From Victivallales bacterium (GTDB lineage Bacteria; Verrucomicrobiota; Lentisphaeria; Oligosphaerales; Lenti-02), in NCBI GenBank assembly GCA_018648945.1, contig JABGQJ010000035.1:1-22537 (forward strand): 22,537 nucleotides of DNA. The letters run 5' to 3'. Shown piece by piece: positions 15,067-22,537 of this stretch. The notes below the pieces were generated by a model. That model made no database searches. It worked only from the letters and a program-made list of their open reading frames with translations, and was not told the origin of the DNA. A program made the translations under genes and the position numbers. Numbering within the stretch: position 1 is the first letter of the stretch; each line of letters opens with the position of its first letter.

Positions 15067-17697
15067 ATGCTGTTGCGCAGTCTGTATCTCATGGGGATGG
15101 TCACGGCGATGCTGGCTGGCGCCGGGGACACCGTGCTCTTCGATTTCACGAAGGGAATCCATGGTTGGAAGGGCAATGCCCGCGTGACCGGTCTGAAGTC
15201 CACTCCCGAGGGGCTTGCCTTCGCCTGCGATGGCGAGGAGGATCCCTGGATTGAGGGCCCGCCCATTGCCGTGGATCTGGGCACGGCTCCGACTCGCCTG
15301 ACCTTGCGTCTGCGCACCGATGGCGACGCGGGGGGTGAACTGTTCTACGGTCCCGGCTTCACGGCGGGCAGAAGCATGGGCGTGCCGCTGATCGCCGATG
15401 GCGAGTGGCATGAGTACACCATCGTCATTCCGCCCCAACCCAAGAATACCCGCTTGCGCCTCGACCCTGGTAGCCGTGGCGGGGATGACATCGTGTTGCA
15501 CTCGATCAAGGCCCAGATCCTGGCCGCGATGGAGGCCCCCCGCACCACCCCGCCCAAGGCTCTGCCCTGCGACGGTCCCGAGTTGGTATCCGGCGATCTC
15601 GTGCTGCGCCACTCCGCCAGTCGCTGGGGCGTGTTCGAGCTGATCGTGGCCGGCAAGCCCTTTGCCCGCAGCCACAGCAATGACCAGATCGGGGTGCTTA
15701 GTGGCAAGAGGGCCTCCTACCTGTCCCTGACCAACGCGCCCGGCAAGACGGTGAAGCAGGGCAATGTCCTCCTCAGTATGGCAACCGTCACCGATCCCGA
15801 CGGGGTCCGGTGGCGCTTCTCACGGATCTTCGCTCGAGGTCCGGATGGCATGATCAAGGTCACGACCAAGGTGACCGTGGACCGCGACCGCGAGGTCTTC
15901 CACCTTCCTTGGCTGACCCTCTTCCCTGGTCTCGGGACCTTTGGCGAGCGCAAGACGCAGGCCATGCTCCCGGGCACGGAGTACTTGGCCGACGAACCCA
16001 GCAGCAGCGAAGCCGATGTGCGTGGCGCCCTGGCCGTACGCCGTGTCGTGGACGACCTCAAGCTTTGCTTCCCGCTGATGGCCTTGGCCCATGATGACCG
16101 CTATCTGGGCGTCTCGTGGCAACGCCAGGATCTGCCCGCCGCTGTGTTCGACTCGCCCGACCGGACCTTCGGCTCCGGGGCTCATCTCTTCGCTCTCTGG
16201 CATCCCGGTGTCGGTCCGCAACGGCTAGAAAACAGCATCGCGCCTCTGGATGCCATGCCCTTGTCGGCAAGCAAGCCCTTGGAGTTCACCTACGAACTCC
16301 TGGGCGGCAAAGGGAAGAGCGTGATCCCCGCCGTCAAAACCTACGTCGCTGCCCACGGGATGGCAGAGCTGCCCGAGTACGAAGGTGGCTTCACTGGTGC
16401 CGTGGACTTGCTGGCCCACGGGTGGCTGGACTCGGCCTCGAACAAGGGTGGAATCTGGCGACACGCCGTCTGGGGCGACCGCTTCGGCCCGCAGAAGGCA
16501 GCCGATGCTGTCTGCCTCCAACGCTGGCTGGCTGGACAGACGCAGGACGAGGCGCTGGCCGAGCGCCTGCGTGAGAGCGCCGCAGAGGGGATGGAGAAGA
16601 CAAAGGGGGATCTTGGCAGCGGGGTCTCCCACGTTCGCTTTGGCATGTTGCCCTACCTCCTCTATGGCGACGTGGAGAAGCGCTTGGATCAAGTCGCCGC
16701 CGGGGCGCGGCAGGCCCTTGGGCGCTTCCAGGACGACGGTGTTCTGCTGTACCACGCTGGCAAGGACCGCCCCGACTACGCCTCTACCCACTTCGCCAAG
16801 CACGCCAATGGTCTCGCCTCTCCCACGGTGAACGGGATTCTGGAAGCCTGCCTGCTGACGAACGACCGCGATTTGCGGCGCGACGCCCTGGCTCTGGTGG
16901 ACAAGCAGACGCAGCTCTACGCGAACAGCGTCCCCCGCGGCGCCCAGACCTGGGAATGCCCCCTGCACACGCCCGACATCCTGGCCAGCGGGCGCATGGT
17001 GCGGATGTATACCATGGCCTATCAGCTCTCCGGCAGCCCGAAGCATCTGGAGCAGGCCCGCTACTGGGCCTGGACGGGCGTGCCCTTCGTCTACGTGGAC
17101 TCCCCGGTTGAGGAACCCATTGGGGCCTACGCGACGATCGCTGTCTTTGGTGCCACCAACTGGCGTGCGCCCTTCTGGATTGGCCGTCCCGTGCAGTGGT
17201 GCGGGCTGGTTTACGGCGCAGCCCTCGTGCCCTTGGCCGATCTCGACCCCATCGACGGCAAGCTCTGGCGGCAACTCGCCACCGGCATCACCATCTCCGG
17301 TGTGCAGCAAACCTGGCCCACCAGCGATGTCGAACGCCAAGGCCTGCTCCCCGACTTCTTCTTCCCCCGCCGCCAGCATCGCGATGGCCCAGCTATCAAT
17401 CCCGGCACCGTCGGGGCCCGCTTGCCCGAAGCCTACGGCAAGGGCAAGATCTTCGACCGCAAGGTAGTGGGTCCGCACCGCGTGCTCATCCATGCCCCCG
17501 GTGCAATCCAGGTCAAGGGCAACGGCCAGATCACCATCGACGGCTGGCCCAAGACCCCCTACCGCATTCTCCTCACCGGGCTCACCGCCCAGCCAACCGT
17601 CACCTGGAACGGCAAGCCGGTCCCTGTCGAGTTCCTACCCAACCACGGTGCAGCCACCCTCCTGGTCGAAGGGGAAGGCACGCTGGCTCTGCGCTAA
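15067..17697 (+). CDS. Large secreted protein of unknown function, possible carbohydrate-active enzyme
   Basis: An 876-residue protein with a short signal peptide (MLLRSL start, hydrophobic core, AGAGD near 17-21) and an AGAGGAAA ribosome-binding site. Residues about 22-155 look like a carbohydrate-binding jelly roll (VLFDFTKGIHGWKGN at the start, a WHEYTIVIP strand). About 165-425 is beta-rich. About 430-770 is helix-rich with repeated aromatic and Gly turns (GGIWRHAVWGDRFGP, HANGLASPTVNGILEA, QTWECPLHTPDILASGRMV), as in alpha/alpha-toroid glycosidases and polysaccharide lyases. A last small beta domain ends at 876. I do not recognise the family and name no catalytic residues. It heads the run containing GH53 and GH43-like genes, which supports a glycan-related role. 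A heparinase/lyase-like or structural role is an alternative. Confidence 0.85.
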   Translation: MLLRSLYLMGMVTAMLAGAGDTVLFDFTKGIHGWKGNARVTGLKSTPEGLAFACDGEEDPWIEGPPIAVDLGTAPTRLTLRLRTDGDAGGELFYGPGFTAGRSMGVPLIADGEWHEYTIVIPPQPKNTRLRLDPGSRGGDDIVLHSIKAQILAAMEAPRTTPPKALPCDGPELVSGDLVLRHSASRWGVFELIVAGKPFARSHSNDQIGVLSGKRASYLSLTNAPGKTVKQGNVLLSMATVTDPDGVRWRFSRIFARGPDGMIKVTTKVTVDRDREVFHLPWLTLFPGLGTFGERKTQAMLPGTEYLADEPSSSEADVRGALAVRRVVDDLKLCFPLMALAHDDRYLGVSWQRQDLPAAVFDSPDRTFGSGAHLFALWHPGVGPQRLENSIAPLDAMPLSASKPLEFTYELLGGKGKSVIPAVKTYVAAHGMAELPEYEGGFTGAVDLLAHGWLDSASNKGGIWRHAVWGDRFGPQKAADAVCLQRWLAGQTQDEALAERLRESAAEGMEKTKGDLGSGVSHVRFGMLPYLLYGDVEKRLDQVAAGARQALGRFQDDGVLLYHAGKDRPDYASTHFAKHANGLASPTVNGILEACLLTNDRDLRRDALALVDKQTQLYANSVPRGAQTWECPLHTPDILASGRMVRMYTMAYQLSGSPKHLEQARYWAWTGVPFVYVDSPVEEPIGAYATIAVFGATNWRAPFWIGRPVQWCGLVYGAALVPLADLDPIDGKLWRQLATGITISGVQQTWPTSDVERQGLLPDFFFPRRQHRDGPAINPGTVGARLPEAYGKGKIFDRKVVGPHRVLIHAPGAIQVKGNGQITIDGWPKTPYRILLTGLTAQPTVTWNGKPVPVEFLPNHGAATLLVEGEGTLALR

Positions 17698-17820
17698 TGC
17701 CAACTGGGCTCAAGGAGCCAGGGCTTGCGGGGCAGTTCGCATGGACTGGCCTGCGGCTGTAGCTTCAGCTTTCCGGCGCAATTGCTCTCCCCTCGCCGTT
17801 GACGTAGCTGCAGGTCTCGA

Positions 17821-18948
17821 ATGAACAAGTGTTTCCTCGCCATGTTGGGGCTATGGATGGTGGCAGTTCCCGGCCTCCCCGGCGGAGGCGCGTGGGCTGA
17901 CGACGTGCTGCTGAAGGGCGGCGATATCTCCATGCTGTCGAGACTTGAGGAGTTGGGAGCCGTGTACCGGGATGGCGGCAAGCCTGCCGACGCCATCGGG
18001 ATCATGATGCGCAGTGGCGGCAACTGTTTCCGGGTGCGGCTCTTCGTGAACCCCACCATGAAGAACGCCGTCGTTCAGGATCTGGACTATGTGGTCAAGC
18101 TGGCGCAACGAGTCAAGAAGGCCGGTGCGGTCCTGCTGCTCGACATCCATTACTCCGACACGTGGGCAGATCCCAGCCACCAGAACAAGCCCGCTGTCTG
18201 GCGAGATCTCCCGTTCGAGGAGCTTGAAGCGAAGGTGGAGTCCTACACGACCGAGGTCATCGCAACGCTGCGCAAGGCGGGCTGTCTTCCCGACATCGTC
18301 CAGGTCGGCAATGAGATCACGCCCGGCTTCCTCTGGCCCGAGGGCAAGCTGCACAGGGCCAAGGAAGGTGGCTGGGGGAACTTCGCGAGGCTGCTGAAGG
18401 CGGGCATCCGGGGCGTGAAAGCCCCCCTCGGTGCGGAGGACAAGGTCCGGACCATGGTCCATATCGACAAGGGCGGAAATGCTCGCGCCACGAGCTGGTT
18501 CTTCGGGAATCTGGCGAAGCACAAGGTCGAATTCGACATGATCGGCCTGAGCTACTATCCCTGGTGGCACGGCGGCATCGAGGATCTGCGGCGCAACCTG
18601 AAGCAAACGGCGGCGAGATTCGGCAAGCCGATCGTGGTGGTCGAGACCGCCTACCCCTGGCGCGAAGGGCAGCATGACAAGACCAAGGGCAAGAACATGA
18701 GCTGGCCACAGACGCCAGCGGGCCAGAAGCAGTTCCTGCAAGATGTGATCGAGGCCGTGCAAGCAACTCCGCAGGGTCTCGGCAGGGGCGTGCTTTGGTG
18801 GTATCCCGAGTCGATCCCCAACCAGTCGCTCAGAATCTGGAAGGGGGGGAGAATGGCGCTCTTTGGCACCGATGGGAACGGTCAGCCAGCTCTGGATGCG
18901 TTCCGAGCCGATGCGCCCGCCGCCGCAGACCGCGCGCCTGAGCGCTGA
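17821..18948 (+). CDS. GH53 family arabinogalactan endo-beta-1,4-galactanase
   Basis: A 375-residue exported TIM-barrel glycosidase that should cut beta-1,4-galactan, the side chain of pectin. The signal peptide is residues 1 to about 26 (ends GGAWAD). Family words appear in order: LKGGDISMLSRLEELG (31-46), FRVRLFVNP (70-78), DIHYSDTWADP (108-118), VGNEI with the predicted acid/base E165, DMIGLSYYPWWHG (239-251), VVVETAYPW with the predicted nucleophile E275, and GVLWWYPE (323-330). Length is normal for single-domain GH53. The ribosome-binding site is weak (GCAGG), and the ATG is fixed by the signal peptide. It lies 123 bases after the unknown secreted protein gene and 42 bases before the GH43-like gene, so a shared transcript is likely. 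Confidence 0.94.
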   Translation: MNKCFLAMLGLWMVAVPGLPGGGAWADDVLLKGGDISMLSRLEELGAVYRDGGKPADAIGIMMRSGGNCFRVRLFVNPTMKNAVVQDLDYVVKLAQRVKKAGAVLLLDIHYSDTWADPSHQNKPAVWRDLPFEELEAKVESYTTEVIATLRKAGCLPDIVQVGNEITPGFLWPEGKLHRAKEGGWGNFARLLKAGIRGVKAPLGAEDKVRTMVHIDKGGNARATSWFFGNLAKHKVEFDMIGLSYYPWWHGGIEDLRRNLKQTAARFGKPIVVVETAYPWREGQHDKTKGKNMSWPQTPAGQKQFLQDVIEAVQATPQGLGRGVLWWYPESIPNQSLRIWKGGRMALFGTDGNGQPALDAFRADAPAAADRAPER

Positions 18949-18990
18949 CGTTCAACCAGTGCCGCGCGACCAAGCAGGAGAAGCATCCCA

Positions 18991-21033
18991 ATGGGAACTC
19001 GTAACCCCGCCACCATCGCGGCTCTCATCGTCCTCCTCGGTGGCTCGCTGGTCCGTGCCCAGACGCTGACGCTCGACAAGCTGGCCTACACGAGCGGCGA
19101 ACCCATCCGGGTCGTCTGGTCGGGTTCCCCCAATCTGGGCGACCGAATTGGCCTCTTCCGCGCCCGCTCCGTCCCACGCGCCGGCGACAAGAAGGTGCAC
19201 CCCGATCTGTGGGAGCACGCCACGAGCCCATTCGGCGGCATGGCGTTCACCACCCCGCTGCCGCCTGGCGACTACGTGGCCCATCTGCTGCTGAAGGGAG
19301 GCCCCGCGACACTGACGGAAGGTGTTCGCTTCAAGGTGACCTACGGCAGGGAAGTGGGCGGCATCGGCACCAGGATCCTGGTCGGCCCCAACGATCCGGG
19401 CGGGCAGCTGGCCGATCCACAAGTCATCAAGGTCGGCTCCACCTTCTACATCACGGGTACCTATTCCGGTGCCGGCGGGTACATCTACTCGACCGATGAC
19501 TTCCAGACGGTCGAGGCCACGCGCATGGAGATCGACACCACCCCCTGGCCGTATCCCTACCAACACATCTGGGCATTCGAGGTCTATGGGCACACTGACG
19601 GGACCTGGCATGGCTATGCCTTCGACTTCGACCGGAAGGGCCTGTACCACTTCGTCCCCGACCCCGATCCCAAGACTGCGGAGTTCCCCGTTCTCAAGTG
19701 GAAGGAGAAGGAGTTGCTGCTCAAGGGCGACTACGACAACCGGGTCATCACCGACGGGCAAGACATGTATCTGCTCACCGCCAAGGGGAACGCCGGGCAT
19801 ATCTCGGTGTACTGCCAGCGGATGCGCGGCCCCGGCGAGCTTGATCCGGACTACAAGCCGCATAAGATCATGAGCCAGAGAAACGAGAAGCTCCAGTCCG
19901 AGAAGCGCAACGTCGTCGGCGCCATGAAGATCCACGAGTGCCCGTTCATCATCAAGGTCACCGCGCCGGGAGGCACGAAGTACGTCATGTCCTACACGGT
20001 GGGCGACTACGGCATCCGCGACTACAAGATCGGCCTTGCCTACTCCGACGTGCTCATCCCCCCGCGCGGCACGGAATACACGAAGGCGACCATGGCCGAC
20101 CCGTGGAATGTGTGGGGAACGGGTGCGAATGCCCAGGAGGTGATCTATCTGACGCAGACGCAGGTGCCCTCTTGGCCCAACTACCACGCGGCAGGCTTCA
20201 ACCGCCCCGGCAGTGGAGATATCATCGAGCACAAGGGCAACCACTACATGGTCTATCATGCTGCCGCCCCCTTGCAGATGGATGGCATGGTGGGGAAGCG
20301 CGGGTACGGCTCAGGACGCATGTTGTGGATCATGCCGATTGCCTTCGACTTCACCGGCCCAATCCACACCTGGGCCAGAGCGGAGCTGCCCACCGATGGC
20401 ACCGTCGAGCCCGCCATCTGGCCAAGCAGGACCACCTACGCCCCCGGACAGGACATTGTGATCCACTACCGGCACGCCGGGCAATCTCTCTGGGACTGGG
20501 TCGGCTTGTTTGGCAAGGGGGAGAGCAACGACAGCCGTCTCAGTTGGAACTACATCCACGGGGGCGCGAAGAAGGTCCCGGACGGCTGGAAGTGGGAGCG
20601 GACCAACTACGGCTTCAGCGGCTCGCTTACGCTAGCGGGCGGCCTCAATCCGACGGGCGACTACGACGCCCGCCTGTTCTTCCACGGCGGCAAGAACCCA
20701 GTAGCGGCGCGCTGTGGCCTCAACGTGGTCAAGGCCCCGAACCTGCCGCCAGCATGGTCCAAGGATGCGCCAGCGGCACCCAAGGCCACGGCCAACGCCG
20801 CCTACTCCCACTCGCTGGCGAAGGCAGCCGCCGACCCAGAAGGAAACGATCTCTCCTACTCGCTGCTATCCTCGCCCACCTGGCTGCGCGTGGCGGCGAA
20901 CGGAGACCTGTCGGGCACGCCGCCGCCGGGATTCGTCGGCGTGAACACCTTCATCGTGGGGGTGACCGACGGTAACGGCGACGTCATCGAGGCAACCCTC
21001 AAGATCGAGACCTCGATAGCGCCGACAGACTGA
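18991..21033 (+). CDS. Secreted GH43-like beta-propeller protein flanked by two repeated beta domains and a C-terminal Ig-like domain
   Basis: A 680-residue exported protein with a signal peptide (1-23, LVRAQ). Four parts follow. A first beta domain spans 24-117. A five-blade-propeller-like region spans about 125-465 and starts with ADPQVIKVGSTFYITGTYS; D142, D255 and E316 (in HECPF) occupy places like the three acidic residues of GH43-type enzymes. A second beta domain (about 472-582) resembles the first (DRIGLF and DWVGLF, GDYVAHLLLKGG and GDYDARLFFHGG). A cadherin/He_PIG-type Ig domain (about 588-675, with ADPEGNDLSYSL and GDLSGTPPPGFVGVNTF) ends the protein. An arabinosidase, galactosidase or lectin-like role fits the GH53 neighbour, but the active-site assignment is inference. 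AGGAG lies 10 bases before the ATG. Confidence 0.85.
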   Translation: MGTRNPATIAALIVLLGGSLVRAQTLTLDKLAYTSGEPIRVVWSGSPNLGDRIGLFRARSVPRAGDKKVHPDLWEHATSPFGGMAFTTPLPPGDYVAHLLLKGGPATLTEGVRFKVTYGREVGGIGTRILVGPNDPGGQLADPQVIKVGSTFYITGTYSGAGGYIYSTDDFQTVEATRMEIDTTPWPYPYQHIWAFEVYGHTDGTWHGYAFDFDRKGLYHFVPDPDPKTAEFPVLKWKEKELLLKGDYDNRVITDGQDMYLLTAKGNAGHISVYCQRMRGPGELDPDYKPHKIMSQRNEKLQSEKRNVVGAMKIHECPFIIKVTAPGGTKYVMSYTVGDYGIRDYKIGLAYSDVLIPPRGTEYTKATMADPWNVWGTGANAQEVIYLTQTQVPSWPNYHAAGFNRPGSGDIIEHKGNHYMVYHAAAPLQMDGMVGKRGYGSGRMLWIMPIAFDFTGPIHTWARAELPTDGTVEPAIWPSRTTYAPGQDIVIHYRHAGQSLWDWVGLFGKGESNDSRLSWNYIHGGAKKVPDGWKWERTNYGFSGSLTLAGGLNPTGDYDARLFFHGGKNPVAARCGLNVVKAPNLPPAWSKDAPAAPKATANAAYSHSLAKAAADPEGNDLSYSLLSSPTWLRVAANGDLSGTPPPGFVGVNTFIVGVTDGNGDVIEATLKIETSIAPTD

Positions 21034-21105
21034 CACCGGTTGCGCATACAGGTGGGGAGCATCATGGTGCCTGCTGGATCCCACGCAACCGGCAAGGAGC
21101 CCCGC

Positions 21106-22158
21106 ATGGCCGCGAAATCCGATTTTCTGAAAGCGATTCATTTCGACCATCCCGAGCGGATTCCCGTGCGTTGCGGGATCAGCGGTGCCTGCTGGCACCA
21201 CTACCCGCACGAGGAGCTCCAGCAACTGATGGTGGACCATCCGCTGATCTTCCCCGGCTTCCAGCCCAGTGATCCCCCGCGCGTGCCGAATCCTGGCGCC
21301 AATGCTCGGGCCGGGGTGCCCTACACGGACTATTGGGGCAGCGTGTGGGAGACTCCCATCGAAGGCATCACCGGTTGCATCACGCAGCACCCGCTTGCTG
21401 ATTGGGCGGCCTTTGAGACCTACACTCCCCCCGATCCAGCGGTCAGCAACGGCGTGTTCCCCGTGGACTGGGAACAGCGGGCCAGCGCGGCGGAGCGAGC
21501 GAATGCGGCGGGGCACCCCTTCGGCGGCAGCCTCACCCACGGGCACACGTTCCTGCGCATGGAATACCTGCGCGGCTACGAGAATCTGATCTTCGACATG
21601 GCCGACGAAGAACCCCGGCTCTGGCAGCTCATCGAGATGGTCGAGGCATTCAACACCGAGCATGTGCAGCGGGCCCTGGACATGGGCGCCAGTTGGTACG
21701 GGTTCCCGGAGGACTTGGGCATGCAGGTGGGCCCCATGCTGTCGCCCGAGCACTTCCGGCGCTACATCAAGCCTTCCTATCAACGGATGATGACCCGCGT
21801 CCGCAATGCCGGGGCAGCGGTCCACATGCATTCGGATGGTGACATCCGGGATCTGCTGGACGATCTTGTCGATGGCGGCGTGGAGTGCATCAACCTCCAG
21901 GATCTGGTGAACGGCGTGGACTGGATTCGCGACCGGCTGAAGGGCCGGGTCTGCGTGGATCTGGATATCGACCGGCAGGACGTGACGGTGCGGGGTACGC
22001 CGGCTCAGATCGACGAACTGATCCGCTACGAGGTGTCCACGCTGGGCAGTCCCGAAGGGGGGCTGATGCTGATCTACGGGTTCTATCCCGGCACGCCGCT
22101 GGAGAATGCCCGCGCCGTCTTCGACGCCATGGAGCGCTACAGCACCTACTTCTCGTGA
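21106..22158 (+). CDS. URO-D (uroporphyrinogen decarboxylase-like) family protein
   Basis: A 350-residue cytoplasmic TIM-barrel protein of the URO-D/MtaA/CmuA superfamily. The N-terminus has the SDFLKAIHFDHPERIP pattern; the C-terminal half has HMHSDGDI (240-247), GGVECINLQD (257-266) and the final IYGFYPGTPLENARAVFDAMERY. It is unlikely to be the haem-pathway HemE, because length and motifs fit the broad methyltransferase-like group found in multiple copies in environmental bacteria; the HxHSDGD segment could bind metal. The substrate is unknown; related proteins transfer methyl groups to or from corrinoid proteins or act on sugars' methyl ethers, which here is only a guess. The ATG at 21106 has AAGGAG at 21094-21099, better than the in-frame upstream starts. 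A paralogue starts at position 64 on the minus strand. Confidence 0.88.
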   Translation: MAAKSDFLKAIHFDHPERIPVRCGISGACWHHYPHEELQQLMVDHPLIFPGFQPSDPPRVPNPGANARAGVPYTDYWGSVWETPIEGITGCITQHPLADWAAFETYTPPDPAVSNGVFPVDWEQRASAAERANAAGHPFGGSLTHGHTFLRMEYLRGYENLIFDMADEEPRLWQLIEMVEAFNTEHVQRALDMGASWYGFPEDLGMQVGPMLSPEHFRRYIKPSYQRMMTRVRNAGAAVHMHSDGDIRDLLDDLVDGGVECINLQDLVNGVDWIRDRLKGRVCVDLDIDRQDVTVRGTPAQIDELIRYEVSTLGSPEGGLMLIYGFYPGTPLENARAVFDAMERYSTYFS

Positions 22159-22257
22159 GGGTCCGGTCCGTTTCGGGGTGCATCAGGCGAGAGTTGGCAA
22201 AACGAAGTTAGTCCCAGGCGGGGACGCCCACGATGGTTGAAGGAGCTCGGGTAAGCG

Positions 22258-22537
22258 ATGACGGGAAGCGACACAGCCATGATCATCAGCGAGCAGAACC
22301 TGGCGTGGCTGCTTGAGGATGACGAGCCGTCCGTCCAGTACCGCACGCTGACTGAGTTGCTGGATTTGGGTGCAGAGGATGCGCGAGTGCGCCGAGCACT
22401 AGGCAGGATTCCCGACAGCGCGGCTGTCGATCTGCTGTTCTCCGCGATGGCGCCCGACGGCTCATGGCGGTACGCGTACCGGGATCAGATCAACCGGTAT
22501 CTCAAGTACCTGTCGGCCACCCTGAGCTATGCGGCGG
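22258..22537 (+). CDS. Partial gene, N-terminal 93 residues; possible alpha/alpha-toroid (prenyltransferase/squalene-cyclase-like) protein
   Basis: An open frame from ATG at 22258 runs off the right edge without a stop. The first residues include NLAWLLEDDEPSVQYRTLTE, then a helical pattern and PDGSWRYAYRDQINRYLKYL. The WLLE-D-x-PS-V-x-Y-R-T-LTELL phrase resembles the start of uncharacterised bacterial proteins related to the prenyltransferase/squalene oxidase toroid group, but this is recognition from pattern only. AAGGAG at 22240-22245 lies 12 bases before the ATG, slightly far; a second in-frame ATG is at 22279. It follows the URO-D-family gene by 99 bases on the same strand. Confidence 0.7.
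   Translation, partial: MTGSDTAMIISEQNLAWLLEDDEPSVQYRTLTELLDLGAEDARVRRALGRIPDSAAVDLLFSAMAPDGSWRYAYRDQINRYLKYLSATLSYAA

Noticed and set aside
17707..17719. Hairpin GGCTC/GAGCC after the 876-residue gene
   Set aside because: The stem is only 5 bp and no T-run follows, so it is not supported as a terminator.

Overview
The window is GC-rich, gene-dense bacterial DNA. A secreted double-repeat beta-barrel protein and several Sec-type signal peptides point to a Gram-negative (diderm) cell. The mix of genes resembles heterotrophic polysaccharide degraders of the Planctomycetota/Verrucomicrobiota/Lentisphaerota type or Armatimonadota-like phyla: sugar-acid dehydratase, FGGY kinase, acetylxylan-esterase-like protein, GH53 galactanase, GH43-like propeller, a repeated uroporphyrinogen-decarboxylase-like family, and an unusual sigma-54 activator. 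The phylum is an inference from gene content. I found no rRNA, tRNA, CRISPR array, insertion sequence or phage gene.

Layout. 1-64 (-) is the start of a URO-D-family gene cut by the window edge. It is divergent from a dCache-GGDEF diguanylate cyclase (304-1776, +), which is followed by a rhamnonate-dehydratase-like enolase-superfamily enzyme (1889-3043, +). A roughly 300-base gene-free stretch separates these from a minus-strand block. Read in the direction of transcription, that block is: a TauE/SafE exporter (9538-8804), a tandem-repeat outer-membrane barrel (8608-7532) with a clear intrinsic terminator, an OppC/YejE-type ABC permease (7349-6216), and a DinG-type exonuclease-helicase (6209-3348).

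From 9693 a plus-strand operon holds an FGGY sugar kinase, a secreted AXE1-type esterase and a sigma-54-dependent activator (ends 14107). It meets tail-to-tail a TerB-like gene (14911-14123, -). Divergent from that, 15067 to the right edge is a plus-strand run: a large secreted protein of unknown function, a GH53 endo-galactanase, a GH43-like multidomain protein, a full URO-D-family gene (paralogue of the one at the left edge), and the start of a further gene.

Working together. The two plus-strand clusters look like a carbohydrate-use locus. Extracytoplasmic enzymes deacetylate or cut plant-type galactan/hemicellulose, and cytoplasmic enzymes phosphorylate or dehydrate the sugars or sugar acids. 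The sigma-54 activator encoded directly after the kinase and esterase is a candidate local regulator. No SusC/SusD pair or complete sugar transporter lies in the window. Points worth a second look are a lost exonuclease catalytic glutamate in the DinG-type protein, the duplicated barrel, the uncharacterised N-terminal domain of the sigma-54 activator, the unassigned 876-residue secreted protein, and the pair of URO-D paralogues.
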